From the NCBI GenBank assembly GCA_020854265.1, contig JADZFU010000004.1, positions 1-64,000 on the forward strand: a DNA stretch of 64,000 nucleotides. The letters are read 5' to 3'. Every line of letters starts with the position of its first letter. Position 1 is the stretch's first letter. The translations under genes and the position numbers were made by a program. Of this stretch, positions 41,510 through 50,598 are shown piece by piece. Below the pieces are notes generated by a model that saw nothing but the letters and a program-made list of their open reading frames with translations, was not told the origin of the DNA and made no database searches. This DNA comes from Candidatus Uhrbacteria bacterium. Lineage in GTDB: Bacteria; Patescibacteriota; Patescibacteriia; 2-12-FULL-60-25.

Positions 41510-41580
41510 ACTCGGTCAACAGGTTACTCCAAGAAACCGGAACTGGACAATGGCATTTTTTTCTGTATAATCGGCATTTA

Positions 41581-43731
41581 ATGCCGAGCAAAGCCAAGCC
41601 GCGCCTTCATGCGCTGGATACGATCCGCGTCCATTTTGCATTTGCCGAAGGCGGATCGCTCCAAGTGACGGCTTTTGCCGATTACGGCCCGCACAAGGTT
41701 CCGCTCATGTCGCTCGGCGAGCATGAAGCCGACCGCGATTGGGACATCGAAGGCGAGGCGCGTATTTTTCTGGCACATGCCTATCCGATGGTCCCGACCG
41801 ATGAGGCCCATGTATTCCGCGTGCCAGCAGACGAGATCTACTATTTTTCAAAAGACGTCCTGCCTGAAATAGAGTACCGGTATACGGTCGATGCGGATAA
41901 AAAAACGCTTGATCGAATGACCATCAAGCGTTTGTCCATTGCGCCGGATTTGGGGATCACTTCAAGCCGTGCCGGATGGTTCGACTTTTCCATTGCGTGG
42001 CACTGTGAGCAGGCTGAGGTTGATACGCGGTCAATTATCCAAGCAGTAAAAAGCGGCCAGCCTTTTATCCGTGCCGCGGACGGTTCGCTCATCGAATACG
42101 ATAATCCTGAAGAGCTTGAGCGCATGGCTGAATTTTTGGAACGCGCCGAGCAAGACAAAGAAGGCCATTTCTCTACCAGGTTGTTTGATGCGCCGGAAAT
42201 GGTGGCGTTGATCGAGCAGATCCGCTCTTCACGTGTCGAGTCAACCGATGCAGCATTCACCCATTTTCTCGAAGAAGCGAAAAAAGGAATGACGATTGAA
42301 AAAATCGTTTTGCCTGAATTGCTTGATGAAACGCTACGTCCTTACCAAAAAGACGGCGTCTCATGGATGGCGTTTCTGCGTAAATACGGTTTTGGCGGAA
42401 TATTGGCCGATGATATGGGTTTGGGTAAAACCCTTCAGGTACTGGCCTACTTGTCCGTGACGCGAAAGCCAGGCGATGCGCCTGATCTGGTTGTTTGTCC
42501 CAAAACGCTTACCCTGACGTGGTGGGATGAAGCGCAAAAATATACGCCAAATCTCAAGGCTCTGGTGATTCAAGGCACGGCCGACGAACGGAGCGATTTG
42601 TTGGAGTCGGTGGATAAATACGATCTTGTCATTACGACATATCCCGCCATCCAGCGCGATCTTGAAGCGTATCTCGAACGCGGCAAACCGTTCCGCATGT
42701 GCGTGCTTGATGAAGCGCAATACATCAAGAATCCGGCGACGGCGACGGCCAAATCTGCAAAATTGATTCCGGCGGATTTTCGCATGGCGCTTACGGGTAC
42801 CCCGCTTGAAAACGGCGTGCATGAACTCTGGTCCATCTTTGATTTTTTAATGCCGGGATTTTTGGGATCCATGCAGGACTTCCGTAAACGGTATGAACGT
42901 CCTATCCGCGACCGACAGGACCAAGCGGCGCTCGAGCGTTTGCGGACGCGTATCCGGCCATTCATGTTGCGCCGGTCCAAGTCGACTATGCTCAAAGACC
43001 TGCCTCCGAAAGTCGAGCAGACCTCGCATGCTTCGCTTACGCCCGAGCAATTGGTGGTATATGCGCGAACGCTTGAGGAGGTGCGCGCCAATGTCATGAA
43101 GGCCGTGGCAGAAAAGGGTTTTCAACAGTCGCGTATCGAGATACTGACGGCGCTGATGAAGCTCCGCCGCATCTGCGATCACCCGACTCTTGTCGACCCT
43201 CGATTGCCGCGTACCGAAGAACTGTCAGGAAAAATGGGATTGGCGCTAGAGCTCGTCCGCCAAGCCAAGGAAGGCGGTCATAAAGTATTGTTGTTTAGCC
43301 AGTTCACCGGAATGCTGGATCTTTTGCGCGAGGCCCTTGATCGCGCCGAGATCGGGCATGCAACCATTGAAGGAAAAACACGCGACCGCGGAGGAGAGAT
43401 CAAAAAATTCAGCTCGAACCCCGACGTAACCGTCTTCTTGTTAAGCCTGCGTGCCGGAGGAACAGGTTTGACGCTGACCGAGGCCGATACGGTTATCCTG
43501 TTCGATCCGTGGTGGAATCCGATGGTCGAGGCGCAAGCCATGGACCGCGCGCATCGCATCGGCCAAACCAAGACCGTAAATGTTTATAAACTGGTTACTT
43601 CCGGTTCGGTAGAAGAAAAAGTCATGGAGCTCCAAGTACGCAAAAAGCAGCTGTTCGACGCACTTGTCCAAGAGAGCGAGGCCGAGCTTGCCGCGCTTAC
43701 ATGGGAGGAAGTGAAGGGGTTATTTGAGTAA
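41581..43731 (+). CDS. SNF2-family helicase/ATPase
   Basis: ILADDMGLGKTLQVLAYLS, VLDEAQYIKNPATATAKSAKL, LTGTPLENGVHELWSIFDFLMPGF, DRAHRIGQTKTVNVYKL; start trimmed to MPSKAKPRLHALD. Confidence 0.95.
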   Translation: MPSKAKPRLHALDTIRVHFAFAEGGSLQVTAFADYGPHKVPLMSLGEHEADRDWDIEGEARIFLAHAYPMVPTDEAHVFRVPADEIYYFSKDVLPEIEYRYTVDADKKTLDRMTIKRLSIAPDLGITSSRAGWFDFSIAWHCEQAEVDTRSIIQAVKSGQPFIRAADGSLIEYDNPEELERMAEFLERAEQDKEGHFSTRLFDAPEMVALIEQIRSSRVESTDAAFTHFLEEAKKGMTIEKIVLPELLDETLRPYQKDGVSWMAFLRKYGFGGILADDMGLGKTLQVLAYLSVTRKPGDAPDLVVCPKTLTLTWWDEAQKYTPNLKALVIQGTADERSDLLESVDKYDLVITTYPAIQRDLEAYLERGKPFRMCVLDEAQYIKNPATATAKSAKLIPADFRMALTGTPLENGVHELWSIFDFLMPGFLGSMQDFRKRYERPIRDRQDQAALERLRTRIRPFMLRRSKSTMLKDLPPKVEQTSHASLTPEQLVVYARTLEEVRANVMKAVAEKGFQQSRIEILTALMKLRRICDHPTLVDPRLPRTEELSGKMGLALELVRQAKEGGHKVLLFSQFTGMLDLLREALDRAEIGHATIEGKTRDRGGEIKKFSSNPDVTVFLLSLRAGGTGLTLTEADTVILFDPWWNPMVEAQAMDRAHRIGQTKTVNVYKLVTSGSVEEKVMELQVRKKQLFDALVQESEAELAALTWEEVKGLFE

Positions 43732-43777
43732 TTTGGAGAATAAGGTAGATTCTTGTTAACTTATCCAATATTTCCGT

Positions 43778-44545
43778 ATGAATTTTTCTACCATTTTGCG
43801 AACCGGAGCCTTTGTTGCGCTCAGTTTTGTCCCGTTTACGGTTCATGCTCAGTCTGCCTCTTTACCTGTATCCGGCTCGAATTCGACCATTAGTGCATCG
43901 CCGGCCAAGGTATCGGCCGATGGCGTCCAGCGGGTTACCATTACCGTCCAAGCGCGCGATCGTTATGACCGAGCCATGCCTGACAAGAGGGTTTCGATTA
44001 CAGTTTCGGATCCAGAGACCATCGTTATCCCGCTTGCTCCCGTCACCGACTCCATGGGCCGTGCGACATTCGCCATTAAATCCTCGGTGGTTGGAGAGGT
44101 GATTGTCTCAGCCAAGATCGAGAGCATGGAGGTCTACGCAAAAAAGAGCGTTTCGTTTAGCGAGCCGCCGGCTTGTCCGTACCAGGGATTCGAATTGATC
44201 AAACTAGCTGATGACGGAAACGACCGAACCGAGGCCGACTATCAAATCTACTATTACGGCCGCGACTGCAAGCGCCATCCGTTTCCGGCCAATTCTTTCG
44301 AGAGCTGGTATCCGGAAGGAACAAATGTCACAACGATTTCTGCCGAGGTAATGGCGAGCATTGCGCTCGGTTCAAATGTCGATCATAAATACGGAACCTT
44401 TGTCCGTTTCCAGAGCGATGCACGCGTCTACTCGGCCGGCCGCGGCGGGGTTTTGCACGAAGCGGTCAATATCATTCCGGCGCAAAAAATAGATGTGTTG
44501 TCGGATGCGCTCTATATCAATTATACTTACGCCCTCAGCCAGTAA
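43778..44545 (+). CDS. Secreted protein with invasin/Big-1-like Ig domain
   Basis: Signal peptide MNFSTILRTGAFVALSFVPFTVHAQ; SASPAKVSADGVQRVTITVQARDRYDRAMPDKRVSITVS...DSMGRATFAIKSSVVGEVIVSA. Confidence 0.75.
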   Translation: MNFSTILRTGAFVALSFVPFTVHAQSASLPVSGSNSTISASPAKVSADGVQRVTITVQARDRYDRAMPDKRVSITVSDPETIVIPLAPVTDSMGRATFAIKSSVVGEVIVSAKIESMEVYAKKSVSFSEPPACPYQGFELIKLADDGNDRTEADYQIYYYGRDCKRHPFPANSFESWYPEGTNVTTISAEVMASIALGSNVDHKYGTFVRFQSDARVYSAGRGGVLHEAVNIIPAQKIDVLSDALYINYTYALSQ

Positions 44546-44554
44546 TATCTACAT

Positions 44555-45097
44555 ATGAAAGGTATCAATCTCTATCACGAAGTTCCGTGCGGGACACCGG
44601 ACGAGTTCCATGTCGTGATCGACGTCCCAAAAGGATCGTCAAATAAAGTCGAGTACGATGAAGAAGGCGGTTACTTTAAGCTTGACCGCGTATTGCATCA
44701 ACCGACTTTTTATCCTTTTGACTACGGTTTTATTCCGCAAACACATGCCGGAGACGGTGATGCGACGGACGTATGTCTGCTTTTGACGCATCCGACTTTT
44801 ACCGGATGCGTGATCAAGGCCCGCGCAATCGGCATGATTAAAACAGCCGACCAAGATGGTGATGATGCAAAAATCATCGCAGTGCCAGTTTCAAAAGTCG
44901 ATCCACGTTTTGACGAGATAACCTCGATTGAAGATTTGCCGGCACATGTACGCGAAGAATTTCTCTTATATTTCAAGGAATACAAGAAGTTGGAGAAAAA
45001 GAAGTACGATCAAATCCAGATCAATGGGTTCGGGTCATTAGAGGAGGCGAAAGCAGAAATCCAAAAATCAATGGAAGCCTACAAAAACGCCCACTAA
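44555..45097 (+). CDS. ppa: Inorganic pyrophosphatase
   Basis: VVIDVPKGSSNKVEYDEEGGYFKLDRVLHQPTFYPFDYGFIPQTHAGDGDATDVCLL. Confidence 0.96.
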   Translation: MKGINLYHEVPCGTPDEFHVVIDVPKGSSNKVEYDEEGGYFKLDRVLHQPTFYPFDYGFIPQTHAGDGDATDVCLLLTHPTFTGCVIKARAIGMIKTADQDGDDAKIIAVPVSKVDPRFDEITSIEDLPAHVREEFLLYFKEYKKLEKKKYDQIQINGFGSLEEAKAEIQKSMEAYKNAH

Positions 45098-45107
45098 GGG
45101 CGTTTTT
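45083..45107 (+). terminator. Intrinsic terminator
   Basis: aaaaacgcccactaagggcgttttt. Confidence 0.8.
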
Positions 45108-45134
45108 GCTTGGACGTGCTACACTCTGGCCGTT

Positions 45135-45869
45135 ATGGCTATCAATCCAGTTTTGATGATTCGCCCCTTTGTCGTGCGCGAACTCAAGTGGGAAAGCGCA
45201 GAAACCTACACTCTGGTGCTTTCTCCCGTTGATGAAACCGATGCGATTCAATTCGCTCCCGGGCAATGGGTCTATTTATATCTCCATAATCCGGACGGAA
45301 GCGTTTGGGCAAAGGCGGCCTATTCCATTGCAAGCGCTCCATCGGACGGGAGCCGCCTCGAAATCGGGATCAAAATCAAGGGAGACTTTACCAAGCGCGC
45401 ATCCAATTTGATGCCGGGAGACCGCGTGGATTTGCAGGGTCCGTTTGGCGTATTTGTTTTGCCTCCAGGGGATGGTCCGATCGTTATTTTTGCTGCCGGT
45501 ATCGGGATCACTCCGTTCCGGTCTATGCTTCGACAATTGAATGCTGATGGAAAAGAACGGAAGGTCACGCTATTTTATTCAAATCGAACCGTAGAAGACG
45601 CTCCGTATCTCGAAGAGTTTTTGGAACTCGCCAAGCGGAAAGATTGGTTCAAACCGGTTTTTAATTTAACCCAGGACAAACCGGATATCGGAACATGGGA
45701 GTTTGGACGGCTTGATTCGGACATGATCCATCGACATTTGCCGGAGGATACGAAAGACACCATGTACCTTATGTGCGGGCCAAAAGCATTTATGGACATG
45801 ATCAAGCAGGCGCTTTCGGAGAAAGGGATTGACGTAAAGAAACGATTGAAGCAGGAGCTGTTTGGCTAA
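45135..45869 (+). CDS. FAD/NAD(P)-binding oxidoreductase (ferredoxin reductase-like)
   Basis: FAPGQWVYLYL...AYSIAS...GPFGVFVLPPGDGPIVIFAAGIGITPFRSMLRQL...YLMCGPKAFMDMIKQAL. Confidence 0.9.
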   Translation: MAINPVLMIRPFVVRELKWESAETYTLVLSPVDETDAIQFAPGQWVYLYLHNPDGSVWAKAAYSIASAPSDGSRLEIGIKIKGDFTKRASNLMPGDRVDLQGPFGVFVLPPGDGPIVIFAAGIGITPFRSMLRQLNADGKERKVTLFYSNRTVEDAPYLEEFLELAKRKDWFKPVFNLTQDKPDIGTWEFGRLDSDMIHRHLPEDTKDTMYLMCGPKAFMDMIKQALSEKGIDVKKRLKQELFG

Positions 45870-45899
45870 GTCGTGTTGAAGCGTTACCCTTGTACCTAT

Positions 45900-46460
45900 A
45901 TGAATACACGTAATACTTTGGCTTCGGCCATGCTGGCTTCGCTTGCATTGATGGGTTTGGGATGTAATCCGTTTGCCGGAGTCCAGGAAAAAATCAATCA
46001 AAAAATCGGCGAAGCTATCGTCGAAAAGGGTATGGAGGCCGCATCAGGAGGTAAGCTGGATATCGATGCAGAAGGCGGGTCTTTCAATGTGACCGATCCA
46101 AAAACAGGCGAAACCATCTCGCTCGGCATGGGCGCCAAGATCCCGGCCGGTTTTCCGACGGATATCCCAAGATATGAGGGTTCGATTGCTTCGATTGCGT
46201 CTTTAAGCGGAGACAAGAAGCGTGCGGTGCTTGCGGTTACGGTTACCGGAGTGGATTCGGATGAACTCGCCGTCTGGTACGAGAAAGCTATTCTGGCCAA
46301 CGGATTTGAAAAGAAAACCGACACGAATGTTTCCGAGGCATTCTTTAGCGAGTACGCAAAAGGCAATGTCAAAATGATTATGGCGATTATTGGCCAAAGA
46401 ACTGATGATGGCCAAAATGCAGCGTCGATCCAGATCACGCGCGAAGAAGAGGCAAATTAA
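45900..46460 (+). CDS. Putative lipoprotein
   Basis: MNTRNTLASAMLASLALMGLGCNPF lipobox. Confidence 0.75.
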   Translation: MNTRNTLASAMLASLALMGLGCNPFAGVQEKINQKIGEAIVEKGMEAASGGKLDIDAEGGSFNVTDPKTGETISLGMGAKIPAGFPTDIPRYEGSIASIASLSGDKKRAVLAVTVTGVDSDELAVWYEKAILANGFEKKTDTNVSEAFFSEYAKGNVKMIMAIIGQRTDDGQNAASIQITREEEAN

Positions 46461-46472
46461 ACTTCTTCATCC

Positions 46473-46508
46473 ATACAAAAACCCTCCAGCTGGAGGGTTT
46501 TTGTATGG
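46473..46508. terminator. Long palindromic terminator
   Basis: catacaaaaaccctccagctggagggtttttgtatg-type palindrome. Confidence 0.85.
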
Positions 46509-46582
46509 TGGGCGTGCCTGGATTCGAACCAGGGACCTTCACATTATCAGTGTGACGCTCTAACCACCTGAGCTACACGCCC
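46506..46582 (-). tRNA. tRNA-Ile (GAT)
   Basis: Reverse strand GGGCGTGTAGCTCAGGTGGTTAGAGCGTCACACTGATAATGTGAAGGTCCCTGGTTCGAATCCAGGCACGCCCACCA. Confidence 0.95.
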
Positions 46583-47193
46583 GTCTTTTGTTGCCGGCAT
46601 AAAGTATCGAATCTAGCAGCATTTTGCAAGACCCCCGAGGCTTGGTCGAAATCGAGCTTCCAGCAGGCTCCGGGAGGGAAGTCGAGTTCGGGGATTTCCG
46701 TCCAATCGGTTTTACCCTGCCATGCCAAAATTGCCGAGACCATAGGTTCGCGGTGCGAGACGATAACCGAGCATTCTCCGTCCGTCATGTCTTTTAGAAT
46801 GTCGTCAGCGGATGCGTGGATACGGGCCGCGGCATCAGCATACGGCTCTACATCAGCCAAACGAAGATGGAATGGCTTTGAATGATAGCCGGCAGCTTCA
46901 CGGAATTGCTCAAGCGGCAAACCGATCCATGCACCCGCCTTCCATTCAACCAGCCGGTCGTCGTATTCCGGCGCTAATTTGCCGAGGGTTATGGCAATCA
47001 TTTCAGCGCTTTGTTTTGTTCTGAGATACGGCGACGAGACAAGGCGCTTTGGATGGCAGCCCGCCTTTGCCAAACAGTCGGCAAGTTCGGCGATTTCTTT
47101 TTTTCCTGCATCCGAAAGAGGATATTCAGGAGTATAGAAAATATGATGCGGATTATCGACTTGTCCGTGACGGACAAGAAAAAGCGTTTTCAT
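46573..47193 (-). CDS. Histidine phosphatase (phosphoglycerate mutase-like) family protein
   Basis: MKTLFLVRHGQVDNPHHIFYTPEYPLSDAGKKE...SSPYLRTKQSAEMIA...SVIVSHREPM; N-terminal extension of the listed ORF reads through tRNA-Gly and is not coding. Confidence 0.88.
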   Translation of the reverse strand: MKTLFLVRHGQVDNPHHIFYTPEYPLSDAGKKEIAELADCLAKAGCHPKRLVSSPYLRTKQSAEMIAITLGKLAPEYDDRLVEWKAGAWIGLPLEQFREAAGYHSKPFHLRLADVEPYADAAARIHASADDILKDMTDGECSVIVSHREPMVSAILAWQGKTDWTEIPELDFPPGACWKLDFDQASGVLQNAARFDTLCRQQKTGV

Positions 47194-47240
47194 GGCCTTC
47201 AGCATAACAAAAACACCTCTCTTTCGAGAAGTATTTTTGT

Positions 47241-47315
47241 TGGAGCGGGTAGGGGGAGTCGAACCCCCATCTCTACCTTGGCAAGGTAGCATAATAGCCG
47301 CTATACGATACCCGC
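47241..47315 (-). tRNA. tRNA-Gly (GCC)
   Basis: Reverse strand GCGGGTATCGTATAGCGGCTATTATGCTACCTTGCCAAGGTAGAGATGGGGGTTCGACTCCCCCTACCCGCTCCA. Confidence 0.94.
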
Positions 47316-47370
47316 ACGGCTGTTCATTTGTGCGCGAAAGCGTAACAGACAGCCGTTTTTTTCGCAAGGC

Positions 47371-47523
47371 TTACAAGGCGAGTCCGGGTTCAGGCGGACG
47401 AAGGGCCTCGACGAGGCTTTGGGTTTGGCGGATGAGCTCCCGGTGCAAATCTTGCAGCTCGCGGATTTCTTCGATTAGGCCATCGCAGGTATCAATGACG
47501 CTGGTATAGGGGACGTATTCCAT
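47371..47523 (-). CDS. Candidate small protein (50 aa), below the ORF-track length cutoff
   Basis: MEYVPYTSVIDTCDGLIEEIRELQDLHRELIRQTQSLVEALRPPEPGLAL*; C-ending codons; fills the gap between tRNA-Gly and the LTD gene. Confidence 0.5.
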   Translation of the reverse strand: MEYVPYTSVIDTCDGLIEEIRELQDLHRELIRQTQSLVEALRPPEPGLAL

Positions 47524-47541
47524 AAGGGCAGTAGTCGATTT

Positions 47542-49557
47542 TTAGTGATCAGTTAAAGCGAGTCGGGAGCGGAGCTGGTGTTCTCGATAGATTTTTCTGA
47601 CACGCTTCACAGTTTCAGTGACGGCGATTGTAATGCCCGCGGCACCGAATGGCAGCCAGTCCGGTATGGTTTTCGGTTTTTCCGTATCCGTTTTTTTCGC
47701 ATGGGCTACAAGAGTAATATTGTCGGCTGAAGAAGGGAGAATGATCGGCATATCGCCACGGAGATCTACGACGCCCCGAACGTTGAGCGTATCGCCTTTG
47801 AGCAGCCGCGTCGCACGATAGGCCGTGGCGGGTTTTATGCGCGCGATAGCAACAACTCCATTGAGATCCATTTCTACATTTTGACCTTTCACTTCGAGAA
47901 CGGTTCCTGTTACTTCGACAAAACTCCAGCTATCGTGTTCATCGTACGCGAGAAAATCAACGATGCGCGGTTTGACGTCCGCCGGCACATCTACAGCTTT
48001 CCAAAGATCGGATGCCGACATTTTCAGATATATTCCGTCATCATTTTGCGTGAGAGTTCCTGTTACTTCGACAACGGTTCCTTGTTGAGGGGAGGGTTGT
48101 TTATTGCTGGCACGTACCCAGAGGCCGTGCCCGTCTGGAGCAACAAGAACGAATTGATGTTTGCCGATGATATCGGGCTTCGTGGCGACCATGCCGGAAA
48201 GTTTTATTTTTACTCCGCTGCTTATGTCATGCATAGTTTCGATCGATGTTTGAATAACGGCGGGCGCTGGCTTGGATGGAGTTTTAGATTTAGGCGCGGG
48301 TTTTGTTTTTTCAATTTTTACTTTTTTTGTTTCTTCGGGTTTTGCCGCGGGTTCGGGCATTGCCTCCGGTTCCGGCACTACGTTGTCCGCTGACTCGATT
48401 GCAGGAAGCTCAATCGTCGCAGGATTTGCCATTTGTACAATCACAGCTGATTCATTCTGCACCGGGGGAGGATCTATCACCCAAGCATTTCCATCGGTAT
48501 TCTTGATCCATGTTTTTCCGCGGTCGGTTTCTGGATACGTCATCCGTTCGGCGATTGAGCCGTCTGGCCGAACAAGTTCAACCGTATCACCGCCATTATT
48601 AAGCCGTGCGGATGCGAGAGGAATACGCCAGATACTCCCTCGTTCTTCTATGGTCTCGAGTACGGATGTTTGGAAGCGGAAGATTGTTGACGAGCCGTCT
48701 CTCAAGCTCCAGTTCAATGCATGCGAGGTGCCTGTGGCGGAGGAAGCATCGATTTCTATCCATTCGGAGCCTGATTCAGGAGCGGGGAAAATAGCGTGCA
48801 GTTTCAAATCGAGCGGCTCGATATAGATGACCGACACAGGAGCTTGTACGAGTTCTGGCGAGAAGATGGGGAGTTCAACCGTTTCTTGCGTAGCTGATGT
48901 TGCGACGAGCATCGGTTCGGGGCCGGGTATCGTCGACGTCGGAGATGCTGGGGGGATGGTTTCGATGATTTGTTCGGTTGATGTTGTCACGGATTCTTCA
49001 ATCAAGATTACGGGTTCCGGGATGATGCAGTTATCGCATACGCCCGGCGTGGATGTAGCTGCAGATATCCACGATCCATCCGTTTGACGGACCATGCTCA
49101 TTTTTTCAGGCAGGGAAGTGCCCGCAGGGGGAACTCCGCCATCACCAGCGGAGTCGGCTATTGAATCATCGGGACCAAGTAATTCTATTTTTAATTCGCT
49201 ATTTGAAAGCGAAAGTGTCGTAGTAACAATTTGCGGTACGACATCGAGCACAGATTTTTCATCGTCCTTTCCGTAGTTTGCGATGAGGAAGGCGCTGTAG
49301 GGCGGAATTTCATCAGATCCGCCAAATACAATATCGGCTGATGAAGCTCCGCGTAATTTATATCCGGCCAGCGTTGTCGTATTGGCGGCTGTATTCCAAA
49401 GTTCGAGCCATTCGTCGGCAGAGGAGAGCGACGAACCGGCCCACGCAACTTCACCGATGACGGGATGTGCCGCTTGCGCGTGCGCGCGTGCTGTAAATGA
49501 AAGCAGAAGACAGGCTGCGATGATTGCAGAACGGAACAAAAGCCAGAGTGTCCGCAT
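47542..49557 (-). CDS. Secreted lamin-tail-domain (LTD) protein with OB-fold-like region
   Basis: Signal peptide; HPVIGEVAWAGSSLSSADEWLELWNTAANTTTLAGYKLRG...; later GTVVEVTGTLTQNDDGIYLKMSASDLW. Confidence 0.75.
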   Translation of the reverse strand: MRTLWLLFRSAIIAACLLLSFTARAHAQAAHPVIGEVAWAGSSLSSADEWLELWNTAANTTTLAGYKLRGASSADIVFGGSDEIPPYSAFLIANYGKDDEKSVLDVVPQIVTTTLSLSNSELKIELLGPDDSIADSAGDGGVPPAGTSLPEKMSMVRQTDGSWISAATSTPGVCDNCIIPEPVILIEESVTTSTEQIIETIPPASPTSTIPGPEPMLVATSATQETVELPIFSPELVQAPVSVIYIEPLDLKLHAIFPAPESGSEWIEIDASSATGTSHALNWSLRDGSSTIFRFQTSVLETIEERGSIWRIPLASARLNNGGDTVELVRPDGSIAERMTYPETDRGKTWIKNTDGNAWVIDPPPVQNESAVIVQMANPATIELPAIESADNVVPEPEAMPEPAAKPEETKKVKIEKTKPAPKSKTPSKPAPAVIQTSIETMHDISSGVKIKLSGMVATKPDIIGKHQFVLVAPDGHGLWVRASNKQPSPQQGTVVEVTGTLTQNDDGIYLKMSASDLWKAVDVPADVKPRIVDFLAYDEHDSWSFVEVTGTVLEVKGQNVEMDLNGVVAIARIKPATAYRATRLLKGDTLNVRGVVDLRGDMPIILPSSADNITLVAHAKKTDTEKPKTIPDWLPFGAAGITIAVTETVKRVRKIYREHQLRSRLALTDH

Positions 49558-49675
49558 GTGATCCGGTCTTCCGTCCGCTGTTCAATCCGCGAGCGCGAAT
49601 TCTTTGAGCGTTCCGGAAGCTTCCCTCCACCCCGTTCGATATTTTCGGCATTTTGTCAAGGGTGTGGATATCAGG

Positions 49676-49715
49676 TGTTTGACTTCTGTTCTATCGTGTT
49701 CTATTTTTGTTTTAT
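49676..49715 (+). promoter_or_regulatory. lexA promoter with tandem tgttctat-type repeats (candidate LexA operator)
   Basis: tgtttgac (49676), tgttctat (49687), tgttctat (49697), tgttttat (49708); TTGACT at 49679 and TATTTT at 49702. Confidence 0.5.
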
Positions 49716-50339
49716 ATGCCAGCGCCGCTCACTCCAAAACAAAAAGAAGTTCTCGACTACATCGTAAACTTCATCAACGATAACGGTTATGCACCGTCAT
49801 ACCGCGAGATCGCGGGCGGGCTGGAGCTTGCTTCTCCGTCCACGGTCCATACGCATATCCAGGCTTTGCGCACGCGCGGTTTTTTACGCGGTGCCGAGTC
49901 TACCGGAGGCAATAGGGAGCTGGAACCCACGGATAAGGCCGTACGCTGGGGTAAGAGCGTTATCTTGCCTCTGAAGGGTCTTATTACCGCCGGCGCACCA
50001 ATCGAGGCTGTAGAAGAGAAAGAAACCTTCGCGGTGCCGGTAGATTTGGTTCCGGACTCGGCCAATTCATACGTCTTGCGCGTGAAAGGCGAGTCCATGA
50101 TCGATGAAGGTATTTTTGACGGCGATTATGTCATTGTGGAGCGCAATCCTTCTCCAAAAAACGGAGACGTGGTCGTGGCTTTGCTCGAAAATACGTACGC
50201 GACTTTGAAAAAATTCTATCGTGAAAAAGACCGAATCAGGCTCCAGCCGGCAAATAAGACCATGCAGCCTATTTATTGTTACGATCCTCTGATTCAAGGG
50301 GTGGTACGCGCAGTTATCCGGGCTTATAGAAAGCTTTAA
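49716..50339 (+). CDS. lexA: LexA repressor (S24-type)
   Basis: LTPKQKEVLDYIVNFINDNGYAPSYREIAGGLELASPSTVHTHIQALRTRGFLRG...VLRVKGESMIDEGIFDGDYVIVER. Confidence 0.95.
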   Translation: MPAPLTPKQKEVLDYIVNFINDNGYAPSYREIAGGLELASPSTVHTHIQALRTRGFLRGAESTGGNRELEPTDKAVRWGKSVILPLKGLITAGAPIEAVEEKETFAVPVDLVPDSANSYVLRVKGESMIDEGIFDGDYVIVERNPSPKNGDVVVALLENTYATLKKFYREKDRIRLQPANKTMQPIYCYDPLIQGVVRAVIRAYRKL

Positions 50340-50349
50340 ACAATCCAAT

Positions 50350-50598
50350 ATGTCCTACGAATCGGTCAAACAACCGGTGGAGGTTTTAGTTGCCTTTCGT
50401 CAAAATCGTCCGGAGCCCATGAGCTTCAAGTGGAATCAGCGTCACTACCAAGTGAAGCAGATCAATTTAGTGCATGCCGAACGGATTGGCCGCGAAAAGA
50501 TTTACTATTTTTCCGTTACCGACGAGTCAAATGCCTATCGTTTGTCTTTTCATACCGAGTCGCTTGATTGGCGTTTGGAGGAAATGGCGGTGTTATAA
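50350..50598 (+). CDS. Small DUF6504-like protein immediately downstream of lexA
   Basis: 82-aa ORF; EVLVAFRQNRPEPMSFKWNQRHYQVKQINLVH pattern; 10-nt gap from lexA. Confidence 0.6.
   Translation: MSYESVKQPVEVLVAFRQNRPEPMSFKWNQRHYQVKQINLVHAERIGREKIYYFSVTDESNAYRLSFHTESLDWRLEEMAVL

Noticed and set aside
41326-41580. N-terminal extension of the SNF2 ORF
   Set aside because: Antisense to the 40814..41509 gene; the likely start is ATG 41581.
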